Assembly: GCF_007859635.1 (NCBI RefSeq)
Contig: NZ_CP042306.1
Location: forward strand, 1,612,001 to 1,676,000
Reading direction: 5' to 3'
Source of the DNA: Sphingomonas panacisoli
GTDB taxonomy: Bacteria; Pseudomonadota; Alphaproteobacteria; Sphingomonadales; Sphingomonadaceae
Length of the DNA: 64,000 nt
The notes under the pieces are model-generated. The model did not search any database and was not told the origin of the DNA. It saw nothing but the letters and a program-made list of their open reading frames with translations. The position numbers were made by a program, and so were the translations under genes. Shown here piece by piece: positions 8,401 to 17,297 of the stretch (its first letter is position 1; every line of letters starts with the position of its first letter).

Positions 8401-9156
8401 ATGGTTCGCTTGTCGGTTGCGCTTTTTTCGGTCGCGGCGGCGGTCGTTCCTGCCGCAATGGTCTATGCGGCGGTGCCGGATTACGTCGCAGCCGCTGTCG
8501 CGGACACCTCACGGCCCGACGCCGACCGCGCGACCGACGTCAATCGCAAGCCGGCCGAGACGATGGCTTTTGCCGGGGTGAAGCCCGGCATGATCGTCGG
8601 CGAATTCTATCCGGGCGGCGGCTATTTCACGCGCATGCTGAGCGATGTCGTCGGCCCGAAGGGGCATGTCTACGGCATGGAGAATCTGCGCTGGGACGAT
8701 CCAAAGTCGGACAAGGCCGTGATCGACGCGACCAAGGGCAACGTGTCGATCGAGGCGGCGGCGTTCGGGACGGTGCGTTTTCCGCAGCCGCTCGACCTCG
8801 CCTGGGTGACGCAGAACTATCACGACCTCAAGATCGCCAAATACGGCGTGGTCGATACGGTCGCGTTCGACCGCGGCGTGTTCAACGCGCTGAAGCCGGG
8901 CGGCGTGTTCTTCGTCCTCGACCACGAAGCCCCGCCGGGTACCGACACGGCGGGAATCGAGAAGCTCCACCGCATCGAAAAGGCGCTGGTGATCAAGGAA
9001 GTGACGTCGGTCGGCTTCAAGCTGGTCGATGAAGGCACCTTTCTGCGGCGACCGAGCGACGACCACACGCTGCCGATCTTCGACAAGAAGGTGCAGGGTC
9101 AGACCGACCAATACGCCCTGAAGTTCGTGAAGCCGGGTGGCCCGATCAAGCGGTAA
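8401..9156 (+). CDS. exported class I SAM-dependent methyltransferase-like protein
   Basis: A 251-residue protein with a signal peptide (1-23, VAAAVVPAAMVYA) followed by a Rossmann methyltransferase fold. Glycine-rich motif I is present as GEFYPGGGYFTRML, then an acidic turn, and a late GGVFFVLDHE strand. ATG 8401 follows GGAGGG at proper spacing. A TTGACA lies at 8349-8354, but no good -10 follows. SAM is not normally available in the periplasm, so the export signal is odd. Substrate unknown. Confidence 0.8.
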   Translation: MVRLSVALFSVAAAVVPAAMVYAAVPDYVAAAVADTSRPDADRATDVNRKPAETMAFAGVKPGMIVGEFYPGGGYFTRMLSDVVGPKGHVYGMENLRWDDPKSDKAVIDATKGNVSIEAAAFGTVRFPQPLDLAWVTQNYHDLKIAKYGVVDTVAFDRGVFNALKPGGVFFVLDHEAPPGTDTAGIEKLHRIEKALVIKEVTSVGFKLVDEGTFLRRPSDDHTLPIFDKKVQGQTDQYALKFVKPGGPIKR

Positions 9157-9424
9157 ACCGCTTGGTGAATCCTTTCACCGGCTGGCCCGCCTCGACATAG
9201 GCTTCGACATGGTCGACCCGCGCGAGCGGCGGGCCTTCGCGGACGGCCTCGACCAACGCCGCGACCGCCTCATCCTCCCCGGATGCCATGATTTCGACCG
9301 TTCCGTCCTGGCGGTTGCGCACCCAGCCGGTGACCCCCAACAACTGCGCCTTGCGGATGGCATAGTCGCGAAAGCCGACCTGGTGGACCTTACCCGACAC
9401 AACGACCCGCTGCATCACGCCCAT
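9146..9424 (-). CDS. acyP: acylphosphatase
   Basis: A 92-residue small enzyme that hydrolyses acyl phosphates. The family signature is complete: VSGKVHQVGFRDY with the catalytic arginine, then GWVRNRQDGTVE with the catalytic asparagine. ATG 9424 has GAAGGGG about nine bases upstream and gives the usual family length; an upstream in-frame ATG at 9478 would add an atypical 18 residues. It is convergent with the methyltransferase and overlaps its 3' end by 11 bases. Confidence 0.85.
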   Translation of the reverse strand: MGVMQRVVVSGKVHQVGFRDYAIRKAQLLGVTGWVRNRQDGTVEIMASGEDEAVAALVEAVREGPPLARVDHVEAYVEAGQPVKGFTKRFTA

Positions 9425-9680
9425 ATATTCTGACCCCTTCAACGCGGCGGCAAGTTTATCCCGCTCGTCGTCATGCACGCTATCACCGTTCCGCTCGGGC
9501 CGAAGCGGACCCGCCGACCGTTCGGCGCACTAGCGGAGCGGTTCGCCGGGAGCGGAGCGGGAAGCGCGCCGAACCGAAAGGTTGTAACGGAAACATCACC
9601 GCTTTTCAGGGCGATGCGGACGGAAGATTGCGCCGCTTGTTCCAGTGTGTATTATTTGCATATAACACGCGGAGGGCAGC

Positions 9681-10628
9681 ATGAAGCGTACGATGATAGC
9701 AATAGCGGCAGTGCTGTTGCTCCATGCGTCCGGCAGCGCGCGCACCGTGCCCGCTCCCTACAAATCGCTGACTCGCGACTTCGCCAAGTTTCACGATGCA
9801 ACCAAGGGCATGCCGGAGAAGGAGCGAGTCGCGCTGTTCCGCCAGCGTTTCGGCAAGCTGTTCCCTGGCTTCTACGAGCCCTCGTCCGGTCAGGCCGACG
9901 CTCAGTTCGAGCGAAGTGTCGCAGTGTCGCTCGACGGCTTTGACGCGATCCGGGCGGACTATGAGAAGGTGGAGCGCCAGTTCCCGATCGCCTACGCCGC
10001 TGGCCTTCGCCATTTCCGGGCGCAATTCCCGGGGTTCAAGCCGGTGCTGCCAGTGTGGTTCGTCCATTCGCTCGGGCGGATGGACGGCGGCACGCGGACG
10101 CTCGACGGTAAGACCTACATGATCTTCGGCGCGGACGTGATCGCCAAGATCCATACCGACGGGACGATCGGGCCGTTCCTCGACCATGAGCTCTATCACG
10201 TCGAAAACGGGCAATGGTTCAAGGATTGCGAGCCCGACACGACGGTCTGGTGTTCGCTGTGGCAAGAGGGCGGGGCAGTCTATGCGACGGCGGTGATGAA
10301 CCCGGGCGGCGACGATCACACGCTGATGCTCGATCTGCCCAAACCCATTCGGCCAGCCGTCGACGCGCAGTGGAAGCTCGCCTTGTGCATGCTGCGCGGC
10401 GACCTCGATAAGGGCGATCAGGCCACTTACGCGAGCTACTTCTTCGGCGGCGGTGGCGAGCAGACCTTCCCCAAACGTTGGGGGTACTACATCGGCTATC
10501 GGTTGATGCAGCGGGTCGGCAAGCGCCATAGCTTGGCCGAGATCGACAAGATGGATCACACCGCCGCCCGCGCCGAGATCGACCGCGAATTGACCGCGAT
10601 GATCGCCGAAGCGGGCGAGTGCGCCTAG
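9681..10628 (+). CDS. exported putative zinc protease (HExxH)
   Basis: A 315-residue secreted protein with signal peptide 1-21 (ending GSAR). A thermolysin-like zinc motif is visible, FLDHELYH (HExxH), followed about 30 residues later by WQEGGAVYAT, a plausible third ligand glutamate. The overall arrangement resembles the DUF2268-type predicted Zn proteases. GGAGGG precedes the ATG. The AT-richer stretch 9636-9668 may hold its promoter. Substrate unknown. Confidence 0.75.
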   Translation: MKRTMIAIAAVLLLHASGSARTVPAPYKSLTRDFAKFHDATKGMPEKERVALFRQRFGKLFPGFYEPSSGQADAQFERSVAVSLDGFDAIRADYEKVERQFPIAYAAGLRHFRAQFPGFKPVLPVWFVHSLGRMDGGTRTLDGKTYMIFGADVIAKIHTDGTIGPFLDHELYHVENGQWFKDCEPDTTVWCSLWQEGGAVYATAVMNPGGDDHTLMLDLPKPIRPAVDAQWKLALCMLRGDLDKGDQATYASYFFGGGGEQTFPKRWGYYIGYRLMQRVGKRHSLAEIDKMDHTAARAEIDRELTAMIAEAGECA

Positions 10629-11008
10629 GCGGCCTTGTTCCGCATCGCGTCCACGCTCCATGGCCCGGCGCCGGCCGCGGCGATGTACAGGAAGATGAAG
10701 CAGTACAGCATCGCTGCTTCGCCCATGTTGACCGCGGGGAAAAAGCTCTTCGGTGCGTGCGCGATGAAATAGGCGGCGGCCGACATGCCCGACAGAACGA
10801 ACGCGGCAGGGCGCGTGAACAGGCCGATCACCAGCAACGTACCGCCGACCAGCTCGATCGCGCCCGCGGTGTAGAGTAATGGGTTGAGCGGCATCGGAAA
10901 GGGCGGGATGCCGAAATATTTCGACACGCCGTGCTGCAGGAAGCCGAGCCCGGCGACGATGCGCAGCAGCGACAGCAAATTCGGCGACCAACTGGCGGGA
11001 ATGGGCAA
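10625..11008 (-). CDS. DoxX-family membrane protein
   Basis: A 127-residue inner-membrane protein with four membrane helices and the DoxX pattern RIVAGLGFLQHGVSKYFG near the N-terminus. The start is TTG 11008, supported by a strong AGGAGG six bases upstream. DoxX proteins have been linked to quinone or thiosulfate oxidation and redox stress in other bacteria; the role here is open. It overlaps the end of the convergent protease gene by four bases. Confidence 0.85.
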   Translation of the reverse strand: MPIPASWSPNLLSLLRIVAGLGFLQHGVSKYFGIPPFPMPLNPLLYTAGAIELVGGTLLVIGLFTRPAAFVLSGMSAAAYFIAHAPKSFFPAVNMGEAAMLYCFIFLYIAAAGAGPWSVDAMRNKAA

Positions 11009-11086
11009 TGCGACCTCCTGGTTGTTACGCTCACTGATCTAAGGCGGGCGCGGTCGAACAACCATCCAACGAACGGAAACGCTCCG

Positions 11087-11572
11087 TTACGCGTCGGGAT
11101 AGGTGATCGCCATCACCTCATATTCCTTCTCGCCGGCCGGCAACGTCACGCGACGCAGATCGCCGATTGCGCTGCCGCGCAACGCACGGGCGAGCGGAGA
11201 GCCCCAACCGACGCGACCTTTGCCGGCATCGGCCTCGTCGTCGCCGACCAGCGTCATCGTGCGGTTCTTGTCGTCTTCGTCGGCGATCGTGACGGTCGCG
11301 CCGAAGAAGACGCGGCTACGGTCGGGGGCGGCGGCGGGATCGATCACCTTGGCGGCCTTCATCCGCTTCGCCAACCAACCCAGTCGCCGGTCGATCTGGC
11401 GCAGCCGCTGGCGGCCATAGATATAGTCGCCATTCTCCGACCGGTCGCCGTTGCCCGCTGCCCAAGAGATCACCTCGACCAGCTTCGGCCGCTCGTCGCC
11501 GAACAATTGGTCGTATTCGGCGCGCAGCGCCGCAAACCCGGCGGGCGTGATGTAGTTCGGATGCTCGGAAAT
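11087..11572 (-). CDS. greB: GreA/GreB-family transcription elongation factor
   Basis: Gre factors enter the RNA polymerase channel and stimulate cleavage of backtracked RNA. The protein has the N-terminal coiled coil (PNYITPAGFAALRAEYDQLF through GDRSENGDYIYGRQRLRQ, with the acidic tip) and the C-terminal FKBP-like domain (GWGSPLARALRGSAIGD). Homology begins before the first ordinary start codon. In frame there is only a stop at 11576-11578, GCC, then ATT at 11570-11572, giving (M)SEHPNY. The only standard in-frame alternative is TTG 11506, which would delete about 22 conserved residues. I give the ATT start and 161 residues; the start is uncertain, the family is not. Confidence 0.85.
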   Translation of the reverse strand: MSEHPNYITPAGFAALRAEYDQLFGDERPKLVEVISWAAGNGDRSENGDYIYGRQRLRQIDRRLGWLAKRMKAAKVIDPAAAPDRSRVFFGATVTIADEDDKNRTMTLVGDDEADAGKGRVGWGSPLARALRGSAIGDLRRVTLPAGEKEYEVMAITYPDA

Positions 11573-11575
11573 GGC

Positions 11576-13558
11576 TCAGCCCGGACGCTTGTTGCCGAGA
11601 TACCAACTCAGCCGCGCATTGCCGGTCGACGTCGCGCGCTGCGGGTTGATCAGGTCATAGACCACCGCATTCTCCAGCACGTGCTGAACGTACCGCTTGG
11701 TCTCGTCGAACGGGATCGCCTCGATCCAATCGACCCAATCGACCGTGCCGCTGCGGGGGTCGCCGTTCGCTGTGAGCCACTTGTTCACGTTGCCGCCGCC
11801 GGCATTGTAGGCCGCGATCGCCAACGGGTAGCTGCCGTAGATCGCGTAGAGTCGCGCGAAATAAGCGGTACCGAGCTGGATGTTGTAATCGGTGCTGCTC
11901 AACAGCATCCCCGAATCCCACGCCAGACCGAGCTTGCCGGCCTGCTCGCGGCCGGTGCCCGGCATCAGTTGCATCACGCCGCGCGCGCCGGCGCGACTGA
12001 TCAGCGCGCGGTCGAACTGCGATTCCTGGCGCATGATGCCGTGCGCGATGCTCCAGCTACCGGTCGCGGTCGCGGGGATATTGACCGTCGGGAAGCCGGT
12101 CAGCGTATAGTCGCTGACCCCATTCAGCAGCGCACTGCGCCCGACCATCACCGCGAGGTCGGGGCGGCTGAGCGTCCGCGCGAGTTCGGCGGCGAGGACA
12201 TGGTCGGCTTCGCTGCTGGCGTTGTTGGCGATCTGGCGGATGAAGGCCGATTGATCCTCGTGCGCGCCGATCGTGCCGAGGAACTGCGCGGCGCGGACGA
12301 CTTCGCTCTGGTAGAAGGCGGCGCGGACGGCCGCATCGACCGGTCGCACGATCGCGTCGGTCGGCGGTACCATCGCGAGACCGAGCCGCTCCGTCGCCAA
12401 CTGCCCGTAGAATTGATCGCGATAGGTCGAGGCGCGGCCGAGATAGGTCTGCGCGTCCAACGATCGGCCGGCGGCTTCGGCGGCGCGACCGGCCCAGTAG
12501 AAACCCTTCGACTTGAGCGCGGTCGATCGCGAGCCGCCGGTATAGCGGACGAACATCGGTGCGGCATCGGCGGGGCGACCGAGCCGCTTCATCGCGGTCT
12601 GTCCGGCGAGCCACACGAGATCGGTATAGGGATCGCGCTCACCGAACGGGCGCAACGATACGTCGGTGCCGGCGGGATAGGCGTCGTCGACCTGGCTCGC
12701 GATCGCGTAGGCGGTGGTCGCGTCACCCGCCGCCAGGGCTGCGCGCGCATTCTTGAGCAGCAGATCGTACCAGCGATCGACGTCGAGCGGTCGCGCGGTG
12801 AACATGTGCGGGCGCGCGAGCAGCGCCCGCGCCGACGCCGCTGCGCCGGAATTGTTCAGCCAGATCACCTTGTCGGCGAGATAGCCCGGGTCGCCCGCGC
12901 CGATCGCATCGGCACCGCCCGCGCCGGGCGCGCCGGTGCGCAGGTCGAGCCGCGCCTGGAACAATGGACGCTTTGCGATGCTGGTCAGCAGGATCTCGCG
13001 CGAGGCGGCGGTCGTCTGGCCGGTCCACAACAACTGGTCCATCCGCGCGTCGTGATCGACCACGGTCAGCGCATCGGGGAAGGTCGTCAGCACGAACGAT
13101 TCGTCGGCGGTGGACAGTGCCCCGCTCGTCCAGCCGTTGCGCGCGGCGCTTTTCGCCTCGTCGCGCGCGCCGAGACCGTTGAGCGCCTGCGCGAAGCGGA
13201 CCCAGGCGGTCGCGTTCTGCGGCGGGAAGCGACGGAAGAAGGCGGCGGCGGTGGATGCCGAGAAATTACCCTGGGCCAGCGCCGCTTCGGCATTGCGGCG
13301 CATCCCCGTCTCGCCTGGCCAGCCCGGATGCGCGAGCATGAAGCGCGCGTAGCTGTCGAACGGTGCGTTGTTGATCTGGCTCAGCGAGCGCCACTCGGTG
13401 ATCGCCGCCGACAGCGCCGCATTCGCGGTCGGATCGCCGCTGGTCCCGGCGAGCCGCGCTTTCGCCCAGTCGAACTGGTCCTGAAACGCATAGCCGGTCG
13501 CGGCCATCCCCGACAAAGCGGTGGCGGCAAGGGCGGTCTTGATCCACGGCGCGATCAT
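11576..13558 (-). CDS. slt: soluble lytic murein transglycosylase
   Basis: A 660-residue periplasmic peptidoglycan lyase. Signal peptide 1-25, then a long superhelical domain of TPR-like repeats (30-450), then the SLT/lysozyme-like domain (about 480-630). The catalytic glutamate lies in HGIMRQESQFDR, followed by GARGVMQLMPGTG and AIAAYNAGGGNV. It cleaves glycan strands to 1,6-anhydromuropeptides during turnover. Its stop codon is three bases before the putative ATT start of greB, so the two are probably coupled. Confidence 0.93.
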   Translation of the reverse strand: MIAPWIKTALAATALSGMAATGYAFQDQFDWAKARLAGTSGDPTANAALSAAITEWRSLSQINNAPFDSYARFMLAHPGWPGETGMRRNAEAALAQGNFSASTAAAFFRRFPPQNATAWVRFAQALNGLGARDEAKSAARNGWTSGALSTADESFVLTTFPDALTVVDHDARMDQLLWTGQTTAASREILLTSIAKRPLFQARLDLRTGAPGAGGADAIGAGDPGYLADKVIWLNNSGAAASARALLARPHMFTARPLDVDRWYDLLLKNARAALAAGDATTAYAIASQVDDAYPAGTDVSLRPFGERDPYTDLVWLAGQTAMKRLGRPADAAPMFVRYTGGSRSTALKSKGFYWAGRAAEAAGRSLDAQTYLGRASTYRDQFYGQLATERLGLAMVPPTDAIVRPVDAAVRAAFYQSEVVRAAQFLGTIGAHEDQSAFIRQIANNASSEADHVLAAELARTLSRPDLAVMVGRSALLNGVSDYTLTGFPTVNIPATATGSWSIAHGIMRQESQFDRALISRAGARGVMQLMPGTGREQAGKLGLAWDSGMLLSSTDYNIQLGTAYFARLYAIYGSYPLAIAAYNAGGGNVNKWLTANGDPRSGTVDWVDWIEAIPFDETKRYVQHVLENAVVYDLINPQRATSTGNARLSWYLGNKRPG

Positions 13559-13636
13559 ATGGACAGCATATAGCGCAGCCCTCTATCTGTCAGGTGAATA
13601 AACCGCGAATTCGGCGCGGATAAGGAGCTTTTAGGC

Positions 13637-14521
13637 ATGTTTTCGGGATCGATCCCGGCGCTGGTCACGCCGTTCGCGGCGGACGGCAGCTTCGTCGAGG
13701 ACGCGTTTCGCGCGCTGGTCGAATGGCAGATCGCCGAGGGGTCGGCGGGCTTGGTACCGGTCGGGACCACCGGCGAAGCGGCGACGCTGACGTTCCAGGA
13801 GCATTTCGACGTGGTGCGCGTCTGCGTCGACCAGGCGCGGGGTCGCGTGCCGATCCTGGCGGGGGCGGGATCGAACGATACGCGGGTCGCGATCGACAAC
13901 GTCAACGCAGCGAAAGTGGCCGGCGCCGACGCCGCCTTGATGGTGCCGCCTTATTACAACCGCCCGAGCCAGGAAGGCATCTTCCGCCATTTCGAGGCGA
14001 TCGCGCAGCAAACCTCGCTGCCGATCGTGCTCTACAACGTCCCCGGCCGCACCGTCACCGACATCCAGCCCGCGACGATGGCGCGGATCGTCGCGGCGTT
14101 CCCCGACGTGTTCATCGGTGTGAAGGACGCGACCGGCAGTCTCGGTCGCGTGACCGAACAGCGGCTCGGCTGCGGCGACGACTTCGTCCAACTCTCCGGC
14201 AACGACGAAACCGCGCTGGCGTTCAATGCGATGGGCGGGGTGGGGTGCATCTCGGTCACCGCCAACGTCGCGCCGCGACTGTGCGCTGACTTCCAGGCGG
14301 CCTGGGCGGCGGGCGACATCGTCAAGGCACGCAGCCTGCACGATCGGCTCTACCCCTTGCATGTCGCAATGTTCACCGACGCCTCGCCGGGGCCGGTCAA
14401 ATACGCGCTCGGCAAGGTCAAGCCGGATTGGCCGCTCCACCTTCGCCTGCCGATGACGCCCGCCGGCGACGCGAGCCGCGCTGCGGTCGATGCGGCGATG
14501 GCGGGGGCAGGGGTGGCGTAA
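13637..14521 (+). CDS. dapA: 4-hydroxy-tetrahydrodipicolinate synthase
   Basis: A 294-residue class I aldolase that condenses pyruvate with aspartate semialdehyde, the first committed step to lysine and meso-diaminopimelate. It shows [10 protein letters not shown] (pyruvate pocket), the Tyr in LYNVPGRT and the Schiff-base lysine in IGVKDATG (Lys163). AAGGAG stands before ATG 13637. It is divergent from slt and directly followed by smpB. Confidence 0.96.
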   Translation: MFSGSIPALVTPFAADGSFVEDAFRALVEWQIAEGSAGLVPVGTTGEAATLTFQEHFDVVRVCVDQARGRVPILAGAGSNDTRVAIDNVNAAKVAGADAALMVPPYYNRPSQEGIFRHFEAIAQQTSLPIVLYNVPGRTVTDIQPATMARIVAAFPDVFIGVKDATGSLGRVTEQRLGCGDDFVQLSGNDETALAFNAMGGVGCISVTANVAPRLCADFQAAWAAGDIVKARSLHDRLYPLHVAMFTDASPGPVKYALGKVKPDWPLHLRLPMTPAGDASRAAVDAAMAGAGVA

Positions 14522-14552
14522 CCGCCGCTACGTCTCTACATCCCCGCCTCCC

Positions 14553-15038
14553 ATGTCGCGTCCCAAGCCTGCCACCTTCGACAAGAAGAAGATCGTCGCC
14601 GAGAACCGGCGCGCGCGCTTCGACTATTCGATCGACCAGACGTTCGAGGCCGGCATCGCGCTGACCGGGACCGAGGTGAAGTCGCTGCGGTTCGGCGAGG
14701 GGTCGATCGCGGAGAGTTACGCGGAGGTGTCGCCGGACGGCGGCGTGTGGCTGATCAACTCGAACATTCCCGAATTCAGTCACGGCAATCGCTTCAATCA
14801 CGAGCCCAAGCGGCCGCGCAAGCTGCTGATGCACGAGCGCGAGATCAACAAGCTTCACGGAGCGGTCGCGCGCGAGGGCATGACGCTCGTCCCGCTGATG
14901 ATCTATTTCAATTCGCAAGGGCGCGCGAAGCTGGAACTGGCGCTGGCGAAGGGCCGCAAGGCGCACGACAAGCGCGAGCATATCAAGGAACGCGACTGGA
15001 AGAAGGAAGCGGGCCGGATCATGCGCGAACGCGGCTGA
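14553..15038 (+). CDS. smpB: SsrA-binding protein SmpB
   Basis: A 161-residue OB-fold protein that binds tmRNA and delivers it to stalled ribosomes. Conserved segments are [30 protein letters not shown] and the basic C-terminal tail ([17 protein letters not shown]). ATG 14553 matches the family N-terminus; upstream in-frame codons lie inside dapA. It is probably co-transcribed with dapA. No tmRNA gene is visible in the window. Confidence 0.95.
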   Translation: MSRPKPATFDKKKIVAENRRARFDYSIDQTFEAGIALTGTEVKSLRFGEGSIAESYAEVSPDGGVWLINSNIPEFSHGNRFNHEPKRPRKLLMHEREINKLHGAVAREGMTLVPLMIYFNSQGRAKLELALAKGRKAHDKREHIKERDWKKEAGRIMRERG

Positions 15039-15141
15039 CGGTTTGACGTCAACGCTGTGGAATCCGCGCGATTCCCGGCGATTGACTAGGCGTATCACCG
15101 GCGTAAAACACGCCCCTCTCTCCAAGGGGATCGCCCGTTCC

Positions 15142-17169
15142 ATGAAGCCTTTCACGTTCGCCCTGCTCGCCGCCACTGCCCTCGGCAGCGTCGCTATCGT
15201 TCAGACCGCCTCGACCGCCGCCACGACCAAGGCCAAGCCCGCGTTCGGGACGTTCGGCTTCGATGAAACGGGCATGGACAAGAGCGTCGCGCCCGGCGAC
15301 GATTTCTATGAGTTCGCCAATGGCGGCTGGACCAAGCGGACGCCGATCCCGGCCGACAAGTCCAGCTTCGGCGCGTTCGAAGGTCTACAGGACCTGTCGG
15401 ACCAGCGCACGCATGGTCTGCTCGACGCGGCCGCTACCGACGCCAATTCGAAGATCGGCCGCGCCTATTCGACTTATCTCGACACGGCCGGGATCGAAGC
15501 CAAGGGCCTCGCGCCGATTAAGCCCTGGCTCGCGAAGATCGAGGGATCGACGAAGGCCGACTACGCCGCACTCGTCGCCGAGGCGACACGCAACGGCGTG
15601 GGGACGCCGTTCGCGCCGTTCGTAGGACAGGATGCGAAGGATCCGAATGCGTACACGCTCACCATGTTTCAGTCGGGGCTCAGCTTGCCTGACCGCGACT
15701 ATTATCTGAGCGACGATCCCAAGCTTGCCGCCGCGAAGACCGCCTATCGTGCGCACGTCGCCAAAATGTTGACCCTGGCGGGCGAAAGCGACGTCGACGC
15801 GCGCGCGGCGGCGCTGGTCGAATTCGAGACCGAGATCGCCAAGGTCAGCTGGACCAACATTCAGAGCCGCGACGCTGACGCGACCTACAACAAGATGACC
15901 GTTACGGAGCTGCAGCAAAAGGCGCCGGGCTTCGACTTTGCCGCGATGTTCAAGGCGGCCGGGTACCGGACCGATACGCTGGTCGTCGCGCAGCCCAGTG
16001 CGATCACCGGAATTGCCGCCCTGATCGCGAAGGCACCCGACCGCGTGTTGAAGGATCAGTTGATCGTCGGGTCGTTGGATGGATTCGCGGACGTTCTGCC
16101 GCAAGCGTTCGACGCCGAGAATTTCGCCATGTTCGGAACCGTGCTGTCGGGGACGCCGCAGCAGCGCGAGCGCTGGAAGCGTGCGGTGACCTTCACGAAT
16201 GGCGCGCTGACCGACGACGTCAGCAAGGTCTATGTCGCCAAATACTTCCCGCCGGCGACCAAGGCGGCTGCCGATACGATGGTGAAAAACATCATCGCCG
16301 CAATGAACGTACGGATCGAAAAGCTCGACTGGATGACGCCCGAGACCAAGGCCAAGGCGCATGCGAAACTCGCCGCTTTCACGCCGCGGATCGGCTATCC
16401 GTCGCAATGGCACGATTATGCCGCGCTGGAGATCGTCAAGGGCGACGCGTTCGGCAACGAGCTTCGCGCCAATCAATGGTCGTTCGACGACAATCGCAGC
16501 AAGATCGGCCAGCCGGTGCGGCGCTGGGAATGGGGCCTGACCCCGATGACGGTCAACGCGCAGGCTAATCCGCGCCTCGTCGCGATCACCTTCCCGGCGG
16601 CGATCATGCAGCCGCCATTCTTCGATCCCAATGCCGATCCCGCCGTTAATTACGGCGGCATGGGCGCCGTCATCGGCCACGAAATGAGCCATCATTTCGA
16701 CGATCAGGGGTCGAAATACGACAAGAACGGCAAACTGACGCAATGGTGGACCGAAGCGGACGTCGCGGCGTTCAAGAAGCGCAGCGCCGATCTGGTCGCC
16801 GAATACGACAAATACGAGCCGTTGCCGGGCAAGTTCGTGAAGGGCGCGCTTACGCTCGGCGAGAATAGCGCCGATCTGGCGGGGCTAAGCGCGTCGTACG
16901 ACGCCTACCACAATTCGCTGGGCGGCAAGCCAGCGCCGATGATCGGCGGCTATACCGGCGACCAGCGCTTCTATCTCGGCTGGGCGCAGGTGTGGCGGCG
17001 CAGCTATCGCGAGGCCAATCTGATCCAGCGTTTGCTGATCGACCCTCACGCGCCGTCGGTTCAGCGCAGCTGGATCGTGCGGAACATGGATCCCTGGTAC
17101 GCGGCGTTCAAAGCGCAGCCGGGTCAGAAGATGTATCTGCCGCCGGAACAGCGCGTGCGGATCTGGTAA
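15142..17169 (+). CDS. exported M13-family (neprilysin-like) metallopeptidase
   Basis: A 675-residue secreted zinc endopeptidase with signal peptide 1-26. The N-terminal M13 domain begins with VAPGDDFYEFANGGW. The catalytic part has VIGHEMSHHFDDQGSKYD (HExxH) and LGENSADLAG, whose glutamate is the third zinc ligand and Asp a catalytic residue. C-terminal WAQVWRR and PWYAAF are typical of the family. It degrades short peptides in the periplasm or outside. A strong terminator follows. Confidence 0.93.
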   Translation: MKPFTFALLAATALGSVAIVQTASTAATTKAKPAFGTFGFDETGMDKSVAPGDDFYEFANGGWTKRTPIPADKSSFGAFEGLQDLSDQRTHGLLDAAATDANSKIGRAYSTYLDTAGIEAKGLAPIKPWLAKIEGSTKADYAALVAEATRNGVGTPFAPFVGQDAKDPNAYTLTMFQSGLSLPDRDYYLSDDPKLAAAKTAYRAHVAKMLTLAGESDVDARAAALVEFETEIAKVSWTNIQSRDADATYNKMTVTELQQKAPGFDFAAMFKAAGYRTDTLVVAQPSAITGIAALIAKAPDRVLKDQLIVGSLDGFADVLPQAFDAENFAMFGTVLSGTPQQRERWKRAVTFTNGALTDDVSKVYVAKYFPPATKAAADTMVKNIIAAMNVRIEKLDWMTPETKAKAHAKLAAFTPRIGYPSQWHDYAALEIVKGDAFGNELRANQWSFDDNRSKIGQPVRRWEWGLTPMTVNAQANPRLVAITFPAAIMQPPFFDPNADPAVNYGGMGAVIGHEMSHHFDDQGSKYDKNGKLTQWWTEADVAAFKKRSADLVAEYDKYEPLPGKFVKGALTLGENSADLAGLSASYDAYHNSLGGKPAPMIGGYTGDQRFYLGWAQVWRRSYREANLIQRLLIDPHAPSVQRSWIVRNMDPWYAAFKAQPGQKMYLPPEQRVRIW

Positions 17170-17193
17170 CCGAGCTCCCCGAGCGGGGATGAC

Positions 17194-17237
17194 GGCGCCG
17201 TCGATGGGGTCGCCCGTCGACGGCGCCCTTTCTTCTT
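17194..17237 (+). terminator. terminator after the M13 peptidase gene
   Basis: GGCGCCGTCGA (17194-17204) and TCGACGGCGCC (17217-17227) form a perfect 11-bp stem, followed by the pyrimidine-rich tail CTTTCTTCTT. Confidence 0.8.
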
Positions 17238-17297
17238 GGCGATGCGAGAAACAGGTCCGGCTTGACCTGCCCGCTGACCCCGCCACAAGGGACCGCG

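Noticed and set aside
9520..9574. Inverted repeat GTTCGGCGC...GCGCCGAAC between acyP and the HExxH protein gene
   Set aside because: Imperfect interior, GC-rich context and no T-tract; it could be chance in such composition.
10931..13573. Long open frame of 880 codons on the plus strand
   Set aside because: It is antisense to slt, greB and doxX, has Arg/Gly/Ala-rich composition typical of high-GC shadow frames, and resembles no family.
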